This document shows, piece after piece, positions 62,158 to 64,000 of a stretch of DNA of 64,000 bases. The position numbers and the translations under genes were made by a program. Position 1 is the stretch's first letter. Each line of letters starts with the position of its first letter. The notes under the pieces are model-generated. The model was not told the DNA's origin and did not search any database. It worked only from the letters and a program-made list of their open reading frames with translations. The stretch is from assembly GCF_905397275.1 (NCBI RefSeq), contig NZ_CAJPUY010000027.1, positions 1-64,000 of the forward strand. The letters run 5' to 3'. Source of the stretch: Cupriavidus yeoncheonensis (GTDB lineage Bacteria > Pseudomonadota > Gammaproteobacteria > Burkholderiales > Burkholderiaceae).

Positions 62158-62604
62158 TCACGACGTAATGATGGTTTGCTCGAGATCGATGGTTTCGTGC
62201 ACCGCCCTCGAGTACGGGCAAAGCTGATGCGCCGAGTTCGCGATGGCTTCGGCGACGTCCTGTGCCAAGCCAGGCATGCGGATAGTGAACCGGGCATTGA
62301 AGAACCAGCCCGGCCCCGTCTGGCCCAGATCGATCTGGATGTCCAAGGAATAATCGGGTGGCAGCTTTACCTTCTTCTGCGCGGCCACGAGCCCCAGCGC
62401 GGTGATGTAGCAAGCCGACCAGGCACCTGCAAACAGTTGCTCGGCGGTCGGGTGCGGTTCGGCGGCGATGATTTCATGGCTGTCACCACCAGGGGCGGAC
62501 AGCCTGATGTCGACGACGCCGTAGTCGCCACGCTGGACACCTGGGTCGCGGTTGACAGTGGTGTGGGTCTTACCCGAGTAAACGACTTTTTCGAGCTTGG
62601 TCAT
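62158..62604 (-). CDS. ohr: Ohr-type organic hydroperoxide reductase (OsmC family)
   Basis: The 148-aa enzyme shows the Ohr/OsmC pattern: TPYG-like start KTHTTVNRDPGVQRGDYGV, PTAEQLFAGAWSACYITALG with the peroxidatic Cys, and ANSAHQLCPYSRAVHETIDL with the resolving Cys. Ohr dimers reduce organic peroxides with lipoylated proteins as donors. The catalytic Arg is in the N-terminal third. No OhrR regulator gene is adjacent; the nearest MarR is 33 kb away. The symbol is by family. Confidence 0.88.
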   Translation of the reverse strand: MTKLEKVVYSGKTHTTVNRDPGVQRGDYGVVDIRLSAPGGDSHEIIAAEPHPTAEQLFAGAWSACYITALGLVAAQKKVKLPPDYSLDIQIDLGQTGPGWFFNARFTIRMPGLAQDVAEAIANSAHQLCPYSRAVHETIDLEQTIITS

Positions 62605-62814
62605 AACAGTTTCCTCAATGTTTGAGTTCAGTTAAAAAAACTTGCTGATTGGTGCGTTGGGTATTGCGCCGGCGGCAAGCGCATCGCTGCATTCGCCTAC
62701 TGGCCAGGAACGCATTTAAGGAGATCAATGTATTGCGCGTGTAGCGCGTCAAGACCGATTTTGTCGGAGCAAGTATCTTTGCTGCGGCCTGATACAGAGC
62801 TATACAAAGTTCGG

Positions 62815-64000
62815 TCAACGCAGCGGCCTGAATGCCGCCCTCAGCTCCTGAGCAAAGATCGTTGGCTGCTCCCACGCAGCGAAGTGGCCGCCTTTCTCGG
62901 CCTGATGGTAGTAGACGAGGTTCGGATAGGCCTTCTCCGTCCAGCTTCGCGGTGCTTGATATTGCTCGCCGGGGAACACGCTTACGGCCACCGGGATCTT
63001 GACGCCTTTGACGTTGAAGAAGCCACCCTTGTATTCCCAGTAAAGTCGCGACGCGGATACGCCCGTGTTGGTCAGCCAGTACAAGGTGATGTTGTCCAGG
63101 ATTTCGTCGCGCGTCAGTTCACCTGTGGCGCTCGTGGCGCGGTCCAGGGCCGAAGCGACAGCCGCGGCCGGCTGGCCATCGGCATCGTTGTGATCGAGCA
63201 GCCACGCGGCAAGTCCCACGGGTGAATCGGCAATGCCGTAAAGCGTCTGCGGACGCGAACCCATGATCCGTGCGTAATCCACTTGCTTGAATGTCCGGGC
63301 TAACTGCTCGTAGGCACGCTTCTCGTCCGCCGACAGTCCGGCGGGTGCGGGAGCGCCGATCTGCAGCGCCTTGTCAACCTCGGTCGGTACTGTCGCGGGC
63401 ATGTTGGTGTGGATGCCGAGCAGCCCTGCAGGAGCTTGCAAGCCCATCTGGTCGACAATGAACGCGCCCCAGTCGCCGCCCTGGGCAACGTAGCGCTGGT
63501 ATCCGAGACGGCGCATCAACTCGGCCCACGCACGCGCCATGTGCTCGGGACCCCAACCGGTGCCGGTCGGCTTGCCGGAGAAGCCGTACCCCGGCATCGA
63601 CGGAATCACAACGTCGAATGCGTCCTCGGCATTGCCGCCATGCGCGGCGGGGTCCGTCAGCAAACCGATGAGCTTGGTCTGTTCGAGCACAGAGCCGGGC
63701 CAGCCATGGTTGATGATCAATGGAAGCGCATGGGGATTCTTCGAACGCACATGGATAAAGTGGATCTTCACGCCGTCGATCGTCGTCTCGAACTGGGGAA
63801 GAGCATTCAGCTTTGCTTCCGCCTTCCGCCAGTTGTAGTCCGTCGCCCAATAGTGCGCGAGCCTTTCCATGGTCGCGAGCGGCACGCCCTGCGAAGTATC
63901 TGAGACGGTCTCCTTCTCCGGCCATTGCGTGGCAGCGACACGCCGGCGCAGATCGTCAATGGCTCGCTGCGGCACATGGATCTTGGGGAACGGACGGATC
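62815..64000 (-). CDS. Epoxide hydrolase (EHN-type), 5' end outside the window
   Basis: The visible part (about 395 codons) has the EHN N-terminal domain (IRPFPKIHVPQRAIDDLRRR at the window edge, then TQWPEKETVSDTSQGVPLAT and YWATDYNWRKAEAKLNALPQ). An alpha/beta hydrolase core follows: LIINHGWPGSVLEQTKLIGL, MPGYGFSGKPTGTGWGPEHM, YVAQGGDWGAFIVDQMGLQA with the nucleophile Asp, and EKGGHFAAWEQPTIFAQELR with the His. The frame runs past base 64000 without a start, so the gene is truncated by the window rather than broken. It opens epoxides to diols; natural substrate unknown. Confidence 0.9.
   Translation of the reverse strand, partial: IRPFPKIHVPQRAIDDLRRRVAATQWPEKETVSDTSQGVPLATMERLAHYWATDYNWRKAEAKLNALPQFETTIDGVKIHFIHVRSKNPHALPLIINHGWPGSVLEQTKLIGLLTDPAAHGGNAEDAFDVVIPSMPGYGFSGKPTGTGWGPEHMARAWAELMRRLGYQRYVAQGGDWGAFIVDQMGLQAPAGLLGIHTNMPATVPTEVDKALQIGAPAPAGLSADEKRAYEQLARTFKQVDYARIMGSRPQTLYGIADSPVGLAAWLLDHNDADGQPAAAVASALDRATSATGELTRDEILDNITLYWLTNTGVSASRLYWEYKGGFFNVKGVKIPVAVSVFPGEQYQAPRSWTEKAYPNLVYYHQAEKGGHFAAWEQPTIFAQELRAAFRPLR

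Overview
The window is about 64 kb of GC-rich DNA with dense, short-spaced genes and many ATGA/GTGA start-stop overlaps. A Bug-family (TctC-like) solute receptor, numerous LysR regulators, a b(o/a)3-type oxidase and many small catabolic modules point to a betaproteobacterium of the Burkholderiaceae. Cupriavidus or a close relative is the best guess, and the accessory character suggests a secondary replicon. This taxonomic call is inference from gene content, not from a marker gene. No rRNA, complete tRNA, CRISPR array, prophage or intact insertion sequence was found.

Layout. 0.1-7.9 kb: exported tandem-YCII protein, a TetR regulator divergent from a membrane protein with a fully visible double operator, an MDR dehydrogenase, an Ldh-type dehydrogenase with an HpaI-type aldolase, and a DUF1329 protein ending in a strong terminator. 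8.6-14 kb: a six-gene respiratory operon encoding three c-type cytochromes (seven haem-binding motifs in all) and a three-subunit b(o/a)3-like terminal oxidase. 14-15.4 kb: two unknown small genes, one preceded by a consensus LexA box. 15.8-19 kb: AraC regulator and a Bug/PhzF/RidA operon. 19.2-27 kb: MFS plus RND efflux operon (adaptor, pump, outer-membrane channel) controlled by a divergent HxlR regulator with two perfect operator palindromes. 27-30 kb: cupin, exported alpha/beta hydrolase, MarR regulator and exported muconolactone-isomerase-like protein, linked by three copies of a TGCATRTGCA palindrome. 30-38.4 kb: LysR-controlled amide/ureide-type catabolic cluster (two paralogous MFS carriers, creatininase-family, RidA, M20 carbamoylase-type hydrolase, amidase). 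38.4-44.5 kb: small redox and stress genes (LysR, luciferase-like monooxygenase, WrbA, NTF2-like, GST, SDR).

45-51.4 kb holds the most interesting unit: a bufferin-type RiPP metallophore cluster. It has a BufA1-type and a BufA2-type precursor, one MNIO maturase (BufB), one BufC partner and a DoxX protein. It also contains a 14-residue-repeat exported protein, an alpha/beta-hydrolase-fold protein that lacks the catalytic serine, an exported Asp-nucleophile hydrolase, and an acetamidase/formamidase-family protein with an embedded zinc ribbon. Bufferins are known as thiooxazole-containing copper-binding peptides. One maturase apparently serving two unrelated precursor families, with hydrolase-fold companions, is the feature to follow up.

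51.4-64 kb: relics of a luciferase-like monooxygenase and of a CaiB/BaiF CoA-transferase, a LysR/isochorismatase/FAS1-like dehydratase/CoA-transferase module, and a nitrile cluster (MHS-type transporter, nitrilase, Co-type nitrile hydratase alpha and beta) divergent from its own LysR and with no activator gene in view. Then an unknown protein, Ohr, and an epoxide hydrolase cut by the window end.
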